Shown piece after piece: positions 18,567-27,344 of a DNA stretch of 64,000 bases; positions within the stretch are counted from its first letter, which is position 1, and each line of letters starts with the position of its first letter. Location: the NCBI RefSeq assembly GCF_900143185.1, contig NZ_FSRQ01000002.1, positions 310,001-374,000 on the forward strand. Direction: 5' to 3'. The stretch comes from Chryseobacterium scophthalmum (GTDB taxonomy: Bacteria; Bacteroidota; Bacteroidia; Flavobacteriales; Weeksellaceae). The translations under genes were made by a program, and so were the position numbers. A model generated the notes under the pieces. That model saw nothing but the letters and a program-made list of their open reading frames with translations, did no database searches and was not told where the DNA came from.

Positions 18567-18600
18567 AAAGTCTGCTATTTATAGCAGACTTTTTCTTTTT
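18567..18600 (+). terminator. Terminator of pgk
   Basis: An 11-bp stem (AAAGTCTGCTA at 18567-18577, TAGCAGACTTT at 18582-18592) with a 4-nt loop and a T-rich tail, 17 bp past the pgk stop. Confidence 0.9.
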
Positions 18601-18639
18601 CTATTTAAATTTTTTGATTTCCCTCGTATTTCCTTATTT

Positions 18640-19130
18640 TTTGACAATTACTTTGAATAAAGAATTTTATTTTTTTAAAATTTTAAGTTTTTTTGTATCT
18701 AATAAACTGTATTGTTATCAATAAAAAAATTCTATGCGATTCTCAGAGGGTTTGTTTGAACTTTCGTCTATGTTCTATTTTCAAATTTAGATAATCTTTT
18801 CAAAAACTTTTAAAATATAAAATTATTTGAATTTTACTTTTTTCAATTTATGCTTTTTTCTTTCTCATGTACTGAGTTATTATTCATTAAAAAATTTCTG
18901 TGGCATTCTCAGAGGCTTTATTTGAATTAAGAATTAAAGCTAGATTCTTGAAAATTGATTTAAACCTTTTATGTGATAAAATTCAAAATTATTCAAGTTT
19001 TATTTTTTCGATTTGTGCTATTCTATTTCTGCTATCCTGTATAATTACTAACTAAAAAAAATCTGCGAGATTCTCAGGCAGTTAATTTAAGTTTAAATAT
19101 ATTTTCTCTTTTTATTAATTGTATCACTTA
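18640..19130. repeat. Three tandem diverged units of about 165 bp
   Basis: Non-coding DNA after pgk carries the core GATTCTCAGAGG at 18738, a near copy at 18904 and a diverged copy at 19069, spaced 166 and 165 bp. Around each core the flanks also align: upstream an A tract and AAAATTnTTnnA, downstream TTTGAA-like sequence. On the minus strand each core can form a small hairpin (TCTG-N9-CAGA or a variant) running into T-rich sequence. Terminators lie on both sides. Function unknown; tandem small RNAs or a protein-binding array are possible. Confidence 0.6.
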
Positions 19131-19240
19131 CTAACATTTTGCTAATATTTTTAGAATTAAAATCTTTAATTTTTTAAATTTTAGTTTTTAAAGAAAATAT
19201 GGATTTAAAATTTAGAGTAGGGGAGTAGTGAATGAAATAA

Positions 19241-19269
19241 AAAAACTCGAGATTGTGTCTCGAGTTTTT
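19241..19269. terminator. Bidirectional terminator hairpin
   Basis: A perfect 12-bp stem (AAAAACTCGAGA at 19241-19252, TCTCGAGTTTTT at 19258-19269) with a 5-nt loop. It can end the methyltransferase transcript on the minus strand and any transcript crossing the 165-bp units on the plus strand. Confidence 0.85.
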
Positions 19270-19327
19270 ATTTTTTTAGTGAAAATAGGGAAAATTGACC
19301 TTCATAAACGGCTTAAAAATCAATTTT

Positions 19328-20149
19328 CTATTTTTTTTCGATAATGTATATCAAACTTGAAAATTCGTTAGAAAAAAGGGCTTTTATGTTAGAAATCGTT
19401 CCGTTGATGACTGCTTTAAGCCAAAATAGGGGAGATTTTTTGTATTTTTCGCTCAACATTGAGATGTAATACGAATCTAATACTAACGGCTTTATTTTTC
19501 TCATTTTCCAATTTGGTTTTTTAGAAATAAGATTTTCCATTCCATTTTTTGAGAAATGATAAATGTGTCTCGGCACATCATAAGCTGCCCAATATTCTTT
19601 GTAATGTTTTGCATCGTAAGAAGTAGGGTTGGGAACAGCAATAATTAGTAAGCCTTTTTCTTTTAATTTTTTATTGAAAATTTCAAGCATCTCATCTTGA
19701 TTTTCCACGTGCTCGAAAACATGCCAAAGTGTAATTGCATCTAAACTATAGTCTTCAATAGTATTGATATTATCTAAAATGGTAGCTTTTGAAATTTTAT
19801 TTTGTACAGCTTTTCTTGCATCTGCATTTGGTTCAAAACCGAAAACTTCAAAGTCATTTTCTATATATTTTACAAATTCTCCGGCTCCACATCCATAATC
19901 TAATACTCTTGAGCCTTTCTTTATTCTGTCTAAAAGAATTGTTTTTTTATACTGTAAATTAAAAGACTGTAAAAATTTGTACAATTTTTCTTTTAAACTT
20001 CCCGAATCCTGATGATGAGAGATATAATCTTCGCTTTCATAATATTTAGAAATATTCGATGGAATAGGGGAGGTTTTAAAAACTCCTTTTGTTTCTGTTT
20101 CTTTAATTTCAAATATTTCCTGTGAAAGAAAATGATCTTTTATTTTCAT
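19328..20149 (-). CDS. Class I SAM-dependent methyltransferase
   Basis: A 273-residue methyltransferase of the UbiG/Methyltransf_23-like group. The SAM-binding motif I is VLDYGCGAGEFVKYI at about residue 85, the acidic loop follows in VFGFEPNADAR, and a later motif is ITLWHVFEHVENQDEML, typical of this group. The substrate is not predictable; relatives often modify lipids, sugars or natural products. The gene lies between the 165-bp repeat array and the first parS site, with mnmG upstream on the same strand. Confidence 0.85.
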   Translation of the reverse strand: MKIKDHFLSQEIFEIKETETKGVFKTSPIPSNISKYYESEDYISHHQDSGSLKEKLYKFLQSFNLQYKKTILLDRIKKGSRVLDYGCGAGEFVKYIENDFEVFGFEPNADARKAVQNKISKATILDNINTIEDYSLDAITLWHVFEHVENQDEMLEIFNKKLKEKGLLIIAVPNPTSYDAKHYKEYWAAYDVPRHIYHFSKNGMENLISKKPNWKMRKIKPLVLDSYYISMLSEKYKKSPLFWLKAVINGTISNIKALFSNEFSSLIYIIEKK

Positions 20150-20235
20150 TTAGCTTGTTTCTTTTAAATTAAAAATTAAGATATTCAGAGTTTAGAATAA
20201 GCTCATAAATACCTTAATTTTCGCTTTTATTTTAT

Positions 20236-20257
20236 AAATGTTTCACGTGAAACATTT
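20236..20257. other. parS site (ParB/Spo0J binding palindrome), copy 1
   Basis: TGTTTCACGTGAAACA at 20239-20254 is a perfect match to the bacterial chromosomal parS consensus, extended to a 22-bp perfect palindrome at 20236-20257. It lies just downstream of the mnmG stop codon. ParB loading here would organise origin-proximal DNA. Confidence 0.9.
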
Positions 20258-20262
20258 TGTGT

Positions 20263-22125
20263 TTAACGTCCTAAATAGATAAGTAAAACATTGATATCTG
20301 CCGGTGAAACGCCACTTATTCTTCCAGCTTGAGCTACCGTTTTTGGTCTTACATTATTCATTTTTTGTTTTGCTTCTGCAGATAAGCTTGAGATTTTTAA
20401 ATAATCAAAATCTTCAGGAATCTTTACATTTTCTAGGCGATTAAGCTTTGCAACATTTTCTTTTTCCTTTTCAATATAGCCTTTATACTTAATATTTACT
20501 TCAGCCTGCTCTCTAACTTCATCACTATATTGAGAAGAAACTTCTTTTATTGCATCAATTTCTTCCAATTTTTCTAATGTAATATTAGGTCTTGTAAGGA
20601 ATTGAGAAGCTCTGTAAGCTTGATCTACAGGATTACTTTCCATACTTTCAAGAATAGGATTAATGATTCCTGGCTTTAAAGAAGTTTCTCGTAAAAAGGC
20701 TTCAAGTTCCTGGCTTTTAGCTATTTTCTCTTCAACTCTTTTTAGTCTTTCCTCTTTTGCTAAACCTAATTGATATGCTTTTTCAGTTAGTCTGATATCT
20801 GCATTATCCTGTCTTAAAAGAAGCCTGTATTCAGCTCTTGAAGTGAACATTCTGTATGGTTCCTCAGTACCTTTTGTAATTAAGTCGTCAATTAAAACTC
20901 CAATATAAGCTTCATCTCTGTTAAGGATAAACTCATCCTTTTCGTGAACTTTATTGTGTGCATTGATACCCGCCATCAAACCTTGTCCAGCTGCTTCTTC
21001 ATAACCGGTTGTACCGTTGATTTGACCTGCAAAATATAAATTATCTACTAATTTTGTTTCTAAAGTATGCTTTAACTGAGTAGGGGGGAAGTAGTCATAT
21101 TCAATAGCATAGCCTGGTCTGAATACTTTTACATTTTCAAATCCGGGGATATGTCTCATCGCTTTAATCTGTACATCTTCGGGAAGAGACGAACTAAAAC
21201 CGTTTACATAGATTTCTACAGTCTTCCAACCTTCTGGTTCTACAAATAGTTGATGTCTGTTTCTTTCTGCAAAACGATTGATTTTATCTTCAATACTTGG
21301 GCAATATCTTGGACCTAAACTTTGAATTGTACCGTTGAACATTGGGCTTCTATCGAAACCTTCACGTAAAATATCATGTACTGCTTCGTTAGTATAAACG
21401 ATGTGACAGCTTAATTGTTTGGTTAACTTCGGAGTATCTAAATAGCTGAATTTTTGAGGATTTTGATCTCCTTTTTGTTCTTCCATTTTAGAATAATCAA
21501 GGCTTCTTCCATCTACTCTTGGTGGAGTACCTGTCTTCATTCTTCCGGCTTCAAAACCTAAAGAAACTAATTGTTCTGTAATACCAAAAGCTCTTGGTTC
21601 ACCCATTCTTCCTCCTCCTAATTGTTTGTCTCCTACGTGAATTAATCCATTAAGGAAAGTTCCATTTGTGAGAACAACAGATTTTGATCTGATTTCAATT
21701 CCCAATGAAGTTATAACACCTACTGCTTTGTTATTCTCGATAATTAAGCTTTTTACCATATCCTGAAAAAAATCAAGATTTGGGGTGTTTTCTAACGCTA
21801 AACGCCACTCTTCAGCGAAAAGCATTCTGTCATTCTGTGTTCTTGGAGACCACATTGCAGGACCTTTTGAAAGATTAAGCATCTTGAATTGAATTGCAGA
21901 TTTGTCTGCAATAATTCCTGAATATCCTCCCATCGCATCGATTTCTCTTACGATTTGTCCTTTGGCAATTCCACCCATTGCCGGGTTGCAGCTCATTTGT
22001 CCAATGGTCTGCATATTCATTGTAACCAATAAAGTTTTTGAACCTAAATTGGCAGCAGCAGCAGCAGCTTCACAACCTGCGTGACCTGCACCTACTACGA
22101 TTACATCATATATTTCTGAAATCAT
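20263..22125 (-). CDS. mnmG: tRNA uridine-5-carboxymethylaminomethyl(34) synthesis enzyme MnmG (GidA)
   Basis: A 620-residue FAD protein, full length. The N-terminal YDVIVVGAGHAGCEAA is the dinucleotide-binding motif; GGRMGEPRAFGI and the C-terminal VAQAGRISGVSPADI are characteristic. With MnmE it forms the cmnm5/nm5 modification at wobble U34 of tRNA, using FAD, NADH and methylene-THF. The gene is bracketed by two perfect parS sites at 20.24 and 22.17 kb. gidA is a common origin-proximal marker in bacteria, consistent with the origin-like region 3 kb away. Confidence 0.97.
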   Translation of the reverse strand: MISEIYDVIVVGAGHAGCEAAAAAANLGSKTLLVTMNMQTIGQMSCNPAMGGIAKGQIVREIDAMGGYSGIIADKSAIQFKMLNLSKGPAMWSPRTQNDRMLFAEEWRLALENTPNLDFFQDMVKSLIIENNKAVGVITSLGIEIRSKSVVLTNGTFLNGLIHVGDKQLGGGRMGEPRAFGITEQLVSLGFEAGRMKTGTPPRVDGRSLDYSKMEEQKGDQNPQKFSYLDTPKLTKQLSCHIVYTNEAVHDILREGFDRSPMFNGTIQSLGPRYCPSIEDKINRFAERNRHQLFVEPEGWKTVEIYVNGFSSSLPEDVQIKAMRHIPGFENVKVFRPGYAIEYDYFPPTQLKHTLETKLVDNLYFAGQINGTTGYEEAAGQGLMAGINAHNKVHEKDEFILNRDEAYIGVLIDDLITKGTEEPYRMFTSRAEYRLLLRQDNADIRLTEKAYQLGLAKEERLKRVEEKIAKSQELEAFLRETSLKPGIINPILESMESNPVDQAYRASQFLTRPNITLEKLEEIDAIKEVSSQYSDEVREQAEVNIKYKGYIEKEKENVAKLNRLENVKIPEDFDYLKISSLSAEAKQKMNNVRPKTVAQAGRISGVSPADINVLLIYLGR

Positions 22126-22168
22126 TTTTTATTGCTTGTTTTAAGCCTTAAATTTTATTTTTTATCAA

Positions 22169-22188
22169 AATGTTTCACGTGAAACATT
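22169..22188. other. parS site (ParB/Spo0J binding palindrome), copy 2
   Basis: A second perfect TGTTTCACGTGAAACA at 22171-22186 within a 20-bp palindrome, 44 bp upstream of the mnmG start codon and 1,932 bp from copy 1. ParB binding here could also influence mnmG expression. Confidence 0.9.
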
Positions 22189-22230
22189 ATTTAAATTTAC
22201 AAGCTATAATGGCTTGTTGTGTGATTGTTT

Positions 22231-22310
22231 TAGCCCCGATCGTAGCATTTGTTTGAGCTCATTTTCTTTTTTAAAGAAAATAGCGAGTGCGGAGAGCGGG
22301 AATAAGCTCT
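22231..22310 (+). ncRNA. Structured intergenic element, flavobacterial repeat-like (possibly Flavo-1-type RNA)
   Basis: The spacer between mnmG and ybeY reads AGCCCCGAT at its left end, an inner AT-rich hairpin (ATTTTCTTT pairing with AAAGAAAAT, about 22261-22281), then GTGCGGAGAGCGGGAATAAGCTC. The outer ends AGCCCCG and CGGG..AGCT can pair around the inner hairpin. Elements with this order recur in flavobacterial intergenic DNA in my recollection. The Flavo-1 name is from memory and not verified; a covariance-model search would decide. Confidence 0.45.
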
Positions 22311-22318
22311 AAAAAGAT

Positions 22319-22726
22319 TTAATTATACTTTGCGATATAGAAATCTTCTTTATTGCGCATTAACTGTTCTTCTTCTTCAGTTTTATCTTTGTACCCGCAA
22401 AGATGAAGAATGCCATGAGCCAAGACTCTTCTGAGTTCTTCTTCATAATTTTTGGATAGGGTAGAAGCGTTGTCTGAAATGCGCTGCAAAGATACGAAAA
22501 TCTCTCCGCTTATTGTTTTGCCTTTCACATAGTCGAAAGTAATGATGTCTGTATAGTAATCGTGCTGTAAATAATCCTGGTTTACCTTCAATAAATATTC
22601 GTCATCGCAAAATATATAATTGATTTCTCCCAACTTTTTACCTTCTGAAAGAATGATATCTTTCAACCAAATTGTGTATTCTGTATTTACCGATTCGGGT
22701 AAATTTTCGTAAAAGAATTGTATCAT
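22319..22726 (-). CDS. ybeY: Endoribonuclease / rRNA maturation factor YbeY
   Basis: A 135-residue YbeY metalloprotein. The zinc motif is HGILHLCGYKDKTEEEE: two His ligands are in place, but where enterobacterial YbeY has a third His (HxxxHxxGxDH) this protein has Asp, a pattern I believe is common in Bacteroidota. YbeY acts in 16S rRNA 3'-end maturation and ribosome quality control. It lies 5 bp downstream of the patatin gene on the same strand. Confidence 0.92.
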   Translation of the reverse strand: MIQFFYENLPESVNTEYTIWLKDIILSEGKKLGEINYIFCDDEYLLKVNQDYLQHDYYTDIITFDYVKGKTISGEIFVSLQRISDNASTLSKNYEEELRRVLAHGILHLCGYKDKTEEEEQLMRNKEDFYIAKYN

Positions 22727-22731
22727 TTTTT

Positions 22732-24888
22732 TTAAAACCAGTGTCCTAAAATTACACTGAATATGCCTTTTTGATTATTTTTTAGTGAATGACTGAAATT
22801 CAGTTTTATTTGTCCAAACGGAGATTTATAGCCTAGAGTAGCACCTACAGAGCTATAATTAACTTTCACAGCATCTTCAAAGCTTATATCGTCTGAAAGA
22901 TTGGCGAAAGAAAAGTTTCCGCTCAAAAATAAATTCTTATAAAACTTAAACTGAAGATCATTTGAAATTAAAACCACATTATTGGAGTTGAGCTGTGCAA
23001 AATAAAACCCTGAAAAGTTTTTGAAGTTGACAATATTCTGCTCAAATATTCCTCCCAATCTGTACTGATAATATTCTGGTAAATTTTCGCCGATGGTAAT
23101 TCCGCCATAAAGATTCAGGTGATAACTAAGCTGTTTTGTAATTGGAAGATTAACTCTCACATCGGCTTTCACCTGAATTAATCTTTTTTCAACTTCAGAT
23201 TTCATTAAGTCGATTACCTTTCCTTCGGCATTAAGGTAGAACCCTTTTGTAGGAAAATCGCGGTCGTTTTGAGTATCGCTCTTTAGAAATACATAAGGAT
23301 TGAGGAAACGGTTGTATCGCTTATTTAAACCGTTTATTTCGGCTTCAAAATAGTCATGGCTAATTCCTGTTCCTATTGCGAATTTATCTCTCCAAACAGA
23401 CTGTATATAAGCTTCGTTGCGCAACCATTCCCATTTATCTGCATTAATATTCAAATTATTTTTTAAATCGAAACTCATTCCTGAAGAATAAATACCAAAT
23501 CCGGGAATATATCCGTTATCTATAAAATAGTTTAAGTAATATCTGGGTTTATCTCCTACAACTACGTCTAAAGAAAGGTTTGAATTTTTAAATAAAAGTC
23601 TTTTGGCTGAATAATTTAAAAGAAGCCCTGTTTTGAAAATTTCATCATAATGAAGTCCAACTTTCAGAAAATGTCTTGCTTCGTCTTCGGTTACATATAA
23701 TTTGAGATAATTAAAATTATTTTCTGTAACGATATCATAATTAATAAAACGGTAATTATTGGTGGCAACCAATTTGTCTAAACCTTTGTTGATGCTGCCA
23801 TAAGTTTGCAAAGAGGGAAGACGAAGCCCCATTTTCCCAAGAACGTAGTTTTTCCCGTAAATTTTTCCACCTTCTATCGAAATACTGTCAATCTTATATA
23901 CATTAGAATATATTGGATTTACAGCCTGTCTGAGACGGTCGAATTCACGTTTTGGTAACTGATCCAGTATTGCAGTATATTTTAAACCTTCAACATATCC
24001 GCTATCGAGAATTTTTTTCTTGTCATCGTAGCTTGTAGCGGTCATTCCGGTAAGATTAGGTTTGATATTGATATCGGTATGTTTATACTGTCTTCTAGTA
24101 TCTTTCTGAATGCCGAAATCGATGACCTGATTGAGAATTGAAATAATATTATTTAAATCTTCTCTTTTAGATAAATCCTGATTTAAATCTACGCCAATCA
24201 CAATATCAATTCCTTTATCTTTTAAAGGTTTTGAAGGATAATTTACGGTCATTGCACCATCGATATAAATACTGTCGCCAATTTTCACAGGATCCATTAA
24301 AGATGGAAATGCAGAACTTGCCATAATAGACTGTACTAAATCTCCGCTTTCAAAAATCTGCATATTTCCACTTTCTAAATTAGTGGCAACGCACAAAAAT
24401 GGAATAGGAAGTTTTGAAAAATCATTAACGTTCGAAACATTTTTAAATAATTCTTTTAGAAGATAAACATTCTTCTGCCCCGAACTGATTGAAGAGGGAA
24501 GAGTTATTTTTCCGTTTTTTAAAGGAATTGAAAAAAGATATTTGTCAACAGATTTATTGAAAAATGAACTTTCTTTTCTTGATTTTGGATCTCTGATTAA
24601 TGAATAGAAATCAGTATCCATCACAATTTTTTCAATTTCCTTTCCAGAATATCCTGAAGCGTACAAACCTCCTACAATCGCGCCCATACTTGTGCCCGAA
24701 ATATAATCGACTTTTACGCCTAAAGAATCGAGTACTTTGAGAACTCCTACGTGAGAAAAACCTTTAGCTCCGCCACCTGCAAGTGAAAGTCCGATTTTTG
24801 GATTTTTAGGAATCACCAAATCTTTCTTTACCTGAGACTGTATCAAAAGTAGCTGAAATACAAACAGCAAAGTGAGGAGTTTTCTCAT
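22732..24888 (-). CDS. Patatin-like phospholipase with C-terminal outer-membrane barrel
   Basis: A 718-residue protein with a signal peptide (MRKLLTLLFVFQLLLIQSQ). The patatin domain spans about 30-235: oxyanion LAGGGAKG, nucleophile Ser67 in GTSMG, and catalytic Asp in DGAMTVNYP. A POTRA-like segment (IDSISIEGGKIYGKNYVLGKM) follows, then a beta-barrel of the bacterial surface antigen type ending in VILGHWF, an aromatic C-terminus suited to BAM assembly. The layout resembles type Vd (PlpD-like) exported lipases, so the phospholipase could be surface-exposed or periplasmic. It is 2 bp after murF-alr. Confidence 0.92.
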   Translation of the reverse strand: MRKLLTLLFVFQLLLIQSQVKKDLVIPKNPKIGLSLAGGGAKGFSHVGVLKVLDSLGVKVDYISGTSMGAIVGGLYASGYSGKEIEKIVMDTDFYSLIRDPKSRKESSFFNKSVDKYLFSIPLKNGKITLPSSISSGQKNVYLLKELFKNVSNVNDFSKLPIPFLCVATNLESGNMQIFESGDLVQSIMASSAFPSLMDPVKIGDSIYIDGAMTVNYPSKPLKDKGIDIVIGVDLNQDLSKREDLNNIISILNQVIDFGIQKDTRRQYKHTDINIKPNLTGMTATSYDDKKKILDSGYVEGLKYTAILDQLPKREFDRLRQAVNPIYSNVYKIDSISIEGGKIYGKNYVLGKMGLRLPSLQTYGSINKGLDKLVATNNYRFINYDIVTENNFNYLKLYVTEDEARHFLKVGLHYDEIFKTGLLLNYSAKRLLFKNSNLSLDVVVGDKPRYYLNYFIDNGYIPGFGIYSSGMSFDLKNNLNINADKWEWLRNEAYIQSVWRDKFAIGTGISHDYFEAEINGLNKRYNRFLNPYVFLKSDTQNDRDFPTKGFYLNAEGKVIDLMKSEVEKRLIQVKADVRVNLPITKQLSYHLNLYGGITIGENLPEYYQYRLGGIFEQNIVNFKNFSGFYFAQLNSNNVVLISNDLQFKFYKNLFLSGNFSFANLSDDISFEDAVKVNYSSVGATLGYKSPFGQIKLNFSHSLKNNQKGIFSVILGHWF

Positions 24889-24890
24889 AG

Positions 24891-27338
24891 TTAGTCTTTT
24901 ACATAAATCCGTTTTACACGAGGTGAAATGGAGGTTAATACTTCATAAGTTATGGTTTTGCAGTATTCTGCGAATTCTTTTAAGCTTGGTTTTGCATTGA
25001 AAACAGTCACCGTATCGCCTTCTTTTACATTGGGAATATGATCAACATTAATCATCATCATATCCATACAAATGCTTCCAACAATTGGCGCTAAAGTTTT
25101 ATTGACGCCCACATTTCCTATTTGGTTTCCAATGAGTCTTGGAATTCCATCTGCATAACCTACAGGAATTGTGGCAATTTTTGTAGCTTGATTGGGTTTA
25201 AATCTTCTGCTGTATCCTACAGATTCCCCATTTTCTACTAAAGAAATTTGTGAAATTACAGTTTTAAAACTTACTACTGATTGTAACTGTTTTTGTATTT
25301 CACTATTTGGTGATTCTCCAAGCATTCCTATACCAATTCTCACCATGTCATACTGATGATTGGTATAGCTTGTAATTCCTGAAGAATTTAAGATATGTCG
25401 GATAGGAGTGTAGCCTAATTTTTCAATTAAATAGTTTGAATTTTTCTCAAAAGTTTCAAGCTGCCTTAAAGTAAATTCTTTCTCGGTCGGCATATCTGAA
25501 GACGAAAGATGGCTAAAAATACTTTGAACTTTTAGATTGGTTTTATTTAAAATCTGGCTTAATTGATCCAATTCAAAATCTTTAAAACCAAGACGATGCA
25601 TCCCTGTCTCAAGCTTGATGTGAATAGGATAATTTTTGTCGTATCCTGATTTTTGAATGGCTTCATAAAATAATTCTAAAACACGAAAACTATAAATTTC
25701 TGGCTCTAAATTATACTGAATCACCGTGTCATAACTATGTTGTTCAGGATTCATGACAACAATAGGAACGGTAATTCCTTTTTTTCTAAGCTCAACACCT
25801 TCGTCAACGAAAGCAACTCCTAAATAATCAATATGATGGTGCTGTAAAAATTCTGAAATCTCATAACTTCCTAATCCGTAAGCATTTGCTTTTACCATTG
25901 CCATCATTTTTGTGGTTGGTTTCAACAAGGTTTTATGATAATTAATGTTGTGCAAAAGTGCATTTAAATTGATTTCTAAAACAGTATCATGCTTTCTAAG
26001 CTCTAATAAATCTTTTACTTTCTCAATTTCAAATTTTCTAGCTCCTTTAAGTAAAATAATTTGATTTTCTATTTCTGTAAGATGTTTACTGTCAATTAAT
26101 TCCTGAGTATTAATAAAAGTATGGGTTTTAGCTTTAAATAAATCACTAAATTTTGATATTTCATCACCGATTAAGAAAACAGAATCAAATTTTTGTTCAT
26201 TAACCAATTCCGAAACTTCTTCATACAGTTCTTTTGAATTAGAATTAACACCAACAATATCAGTTAACACTAATGATTTCTTTGGTTTTTTGTATTCATT
26301 TAAAAACTGAAGAGCAGTTTTAAGAGAATCTAAATCAAGGTTAAAAGAATCATTAATGACGATGTTGTTTTTTTGTCCTTCAATCGCTTCAAGTCTCATT
26401 TCGACAGCCTTTAAAGCGTTGATTTTTTCGATGATATTTTGATTTTCTATACCTAACTCTTTCAAGACTGTAATCAGTGCTAAAACATTCGTTAAAGTCG
26501 CTTCATCTCTTTGATGAACAGGGAAGGATATTTCTTCACCAAAATAGTGTACAACAAACTTCTCGTCTTTTGAAATATTATTTTTAAAGTAAACCTGATT
26601 AGAATCTGTAAGTCCGTAAGAAATTAATTTTTTACTTGAATATAAATCATTTAATTTTTTATCAACCAGAGTATTATCGCCATTGTAAATAATCACTTCA
26701 GAATCTTTGAAAAGCTGTATTTTTTCATCGATCAAATCTTCTTCAGACTTGAAATTAGCAAGATGAGCAGTTCCGATATGGGTTAATAAACCAATTTGTG
26801 GCTGGAAGATATTTTCCAGCTTTTCCATTTCATAAGGTTTAGAAATTCCGACTTCAAAAATTCCCAGTTGATGGGTATCATTTATTTGAAGCAAAGAAAG
26901 AGGAAGTCCGATTTGTGAATTAAAACTTTTTGGGCTTTTCACCGTTGGAAACTCATTCCAGAGACATTGATACAACCATTCTTTTAAAATAGTTTTTCCG
27001 TTACTCCCCGTAATTCCTATTGATTTTATGTGAGAATTTTTGAAATGAAATTTGGCTAATTTTTGAAGAAATTCTACAGAATTTTCTACAATAATCCAGG
27101 TTATATTTTCAAACTGAGAATAGTGATGCTCAGAAATAATGACATTGATTCCTCTGTCGATGGCAGATTCAATAAATTTTTCGCCAGAATTTTTAGAAGT
27201 ATTAATGGCAATGAACGCAGTATTTTTAGTTGAATAAATAATTCTGCTATCAAAAGCAATGTTTTTGATAATCAGATTTTCGTTACCAATAATTTTTGCA
27301 TTGGTGATGTCTGCGATTTGGCTTATTGTATAATTCAT
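24891..27338 (-). CDS. murF-alr: Bifunctional MurF-alanine racemase fusion
   Basis: An 815-residue fusion. Residues about 1-440 are UDP-N-acetylmuramoyl-tripeptide:D-Ala-D-Ala ligase (MurF), with the ATP loop GITGSNGKT. Residues about 455-815 are alanine racemase: the PLP Lys in MAMVKANAYGLG, plus HIKLETGMHRLG and MVRIGIGMLG. The fused protein would make D-Ala and add D-Ala-D-Ala to the cytoplasmic peptidoglycan precursor. This fusion is typical of Bacteroidota. The gene is closely spaced with the toxin gene upstream (6 bp) and patatin downstream (2 bp). Confidence 0.95.
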   Translation of the reverse strand: MNYTISQIADITNAKIIGNENLIIKNIAFDSRIIYSTKNTAFIAINTSKNSGEKFIESAIDRGINVIISEHHYSQFENITWIIVENSVEFLQKLAKFHFKNSHIKSIGITGSNGKTILKEWLYQCLWNEFPTVKSPKSFNSQIGLPLSLLQINDTHQLGIFEVGISKPYEMEKLENIFQPQIGLLTHIGTAHLANFKSEEDLIDEKIQLFKDSEVIIYNGDNTLVDKKLNDLYSSKKLISYGLTDSNQVYFKNNISKDEKFVVHYFGEEISFPVHQRDEATLTNVLALITVLKELGIENQNIIEKINALKAVEMRLEAIEGQKNNIVINDSFNLDLDSLKTALQFLNEYKKPKKSLVLTDIVGVNSNSKELYEEVSELVNEQKFDSVFLIGDEISKFSDLFKAKTHTFINTQELIDSKHLTEIENQIILLKGARKFEIEKVKDLLELRKHDTVLEINLNALLHNINYHKTLLKPTTKMMAMVKANAYGLGSYEISEFLQHHHIDYLGVAFVDEGVELRKKGITVPIVVMNPEQHSYDTVIQYNLEPEIYSFRVLELFYEAIQKSGYDKNYPIHIKLETGMHRLGFKDFELDQLSQILNKTNLKVQSIFSHLSSSDMPTEKEFTLRQLETFEKNSNYLIEKLGYTPIRHILNSSGITSYTNHQYDMVRIGIGMLGESPNSEIQKQLQSVVSFKTVISQISLVENGESVGYSRRFKPNQATKIATIPVGYADGIPRLIGNQIGNVGVNKTLAPIVGSICMDMMMINVDHIPNVKEGDTVTVFNAKPSLKEFAEYCKTITYEVLTSISPRVKRIYVKD

Positions 27339-27344
27339 TTCATT

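Noticed and set aside
18738..19080. CTGAGAAT on the minus strand of the 165-bp units as a TPP riboswitch remnant
   Set aside because: The other conserved thi-box parts are absent and no thiamine gene is near.
19700..19725. A CCACGTG-containing sequence inside the methyltransferase gene as a third parS
   Set aside because: Only the central bases match; the flanks lack the TGTTTC/GAAACA arms.
16744..22310. Gene orientation as support for the origin
   Set aside because: Genes on the two sides are not cleanly divergent (several right-side genes face the spacer), so orientation neither supports nor excludes it.
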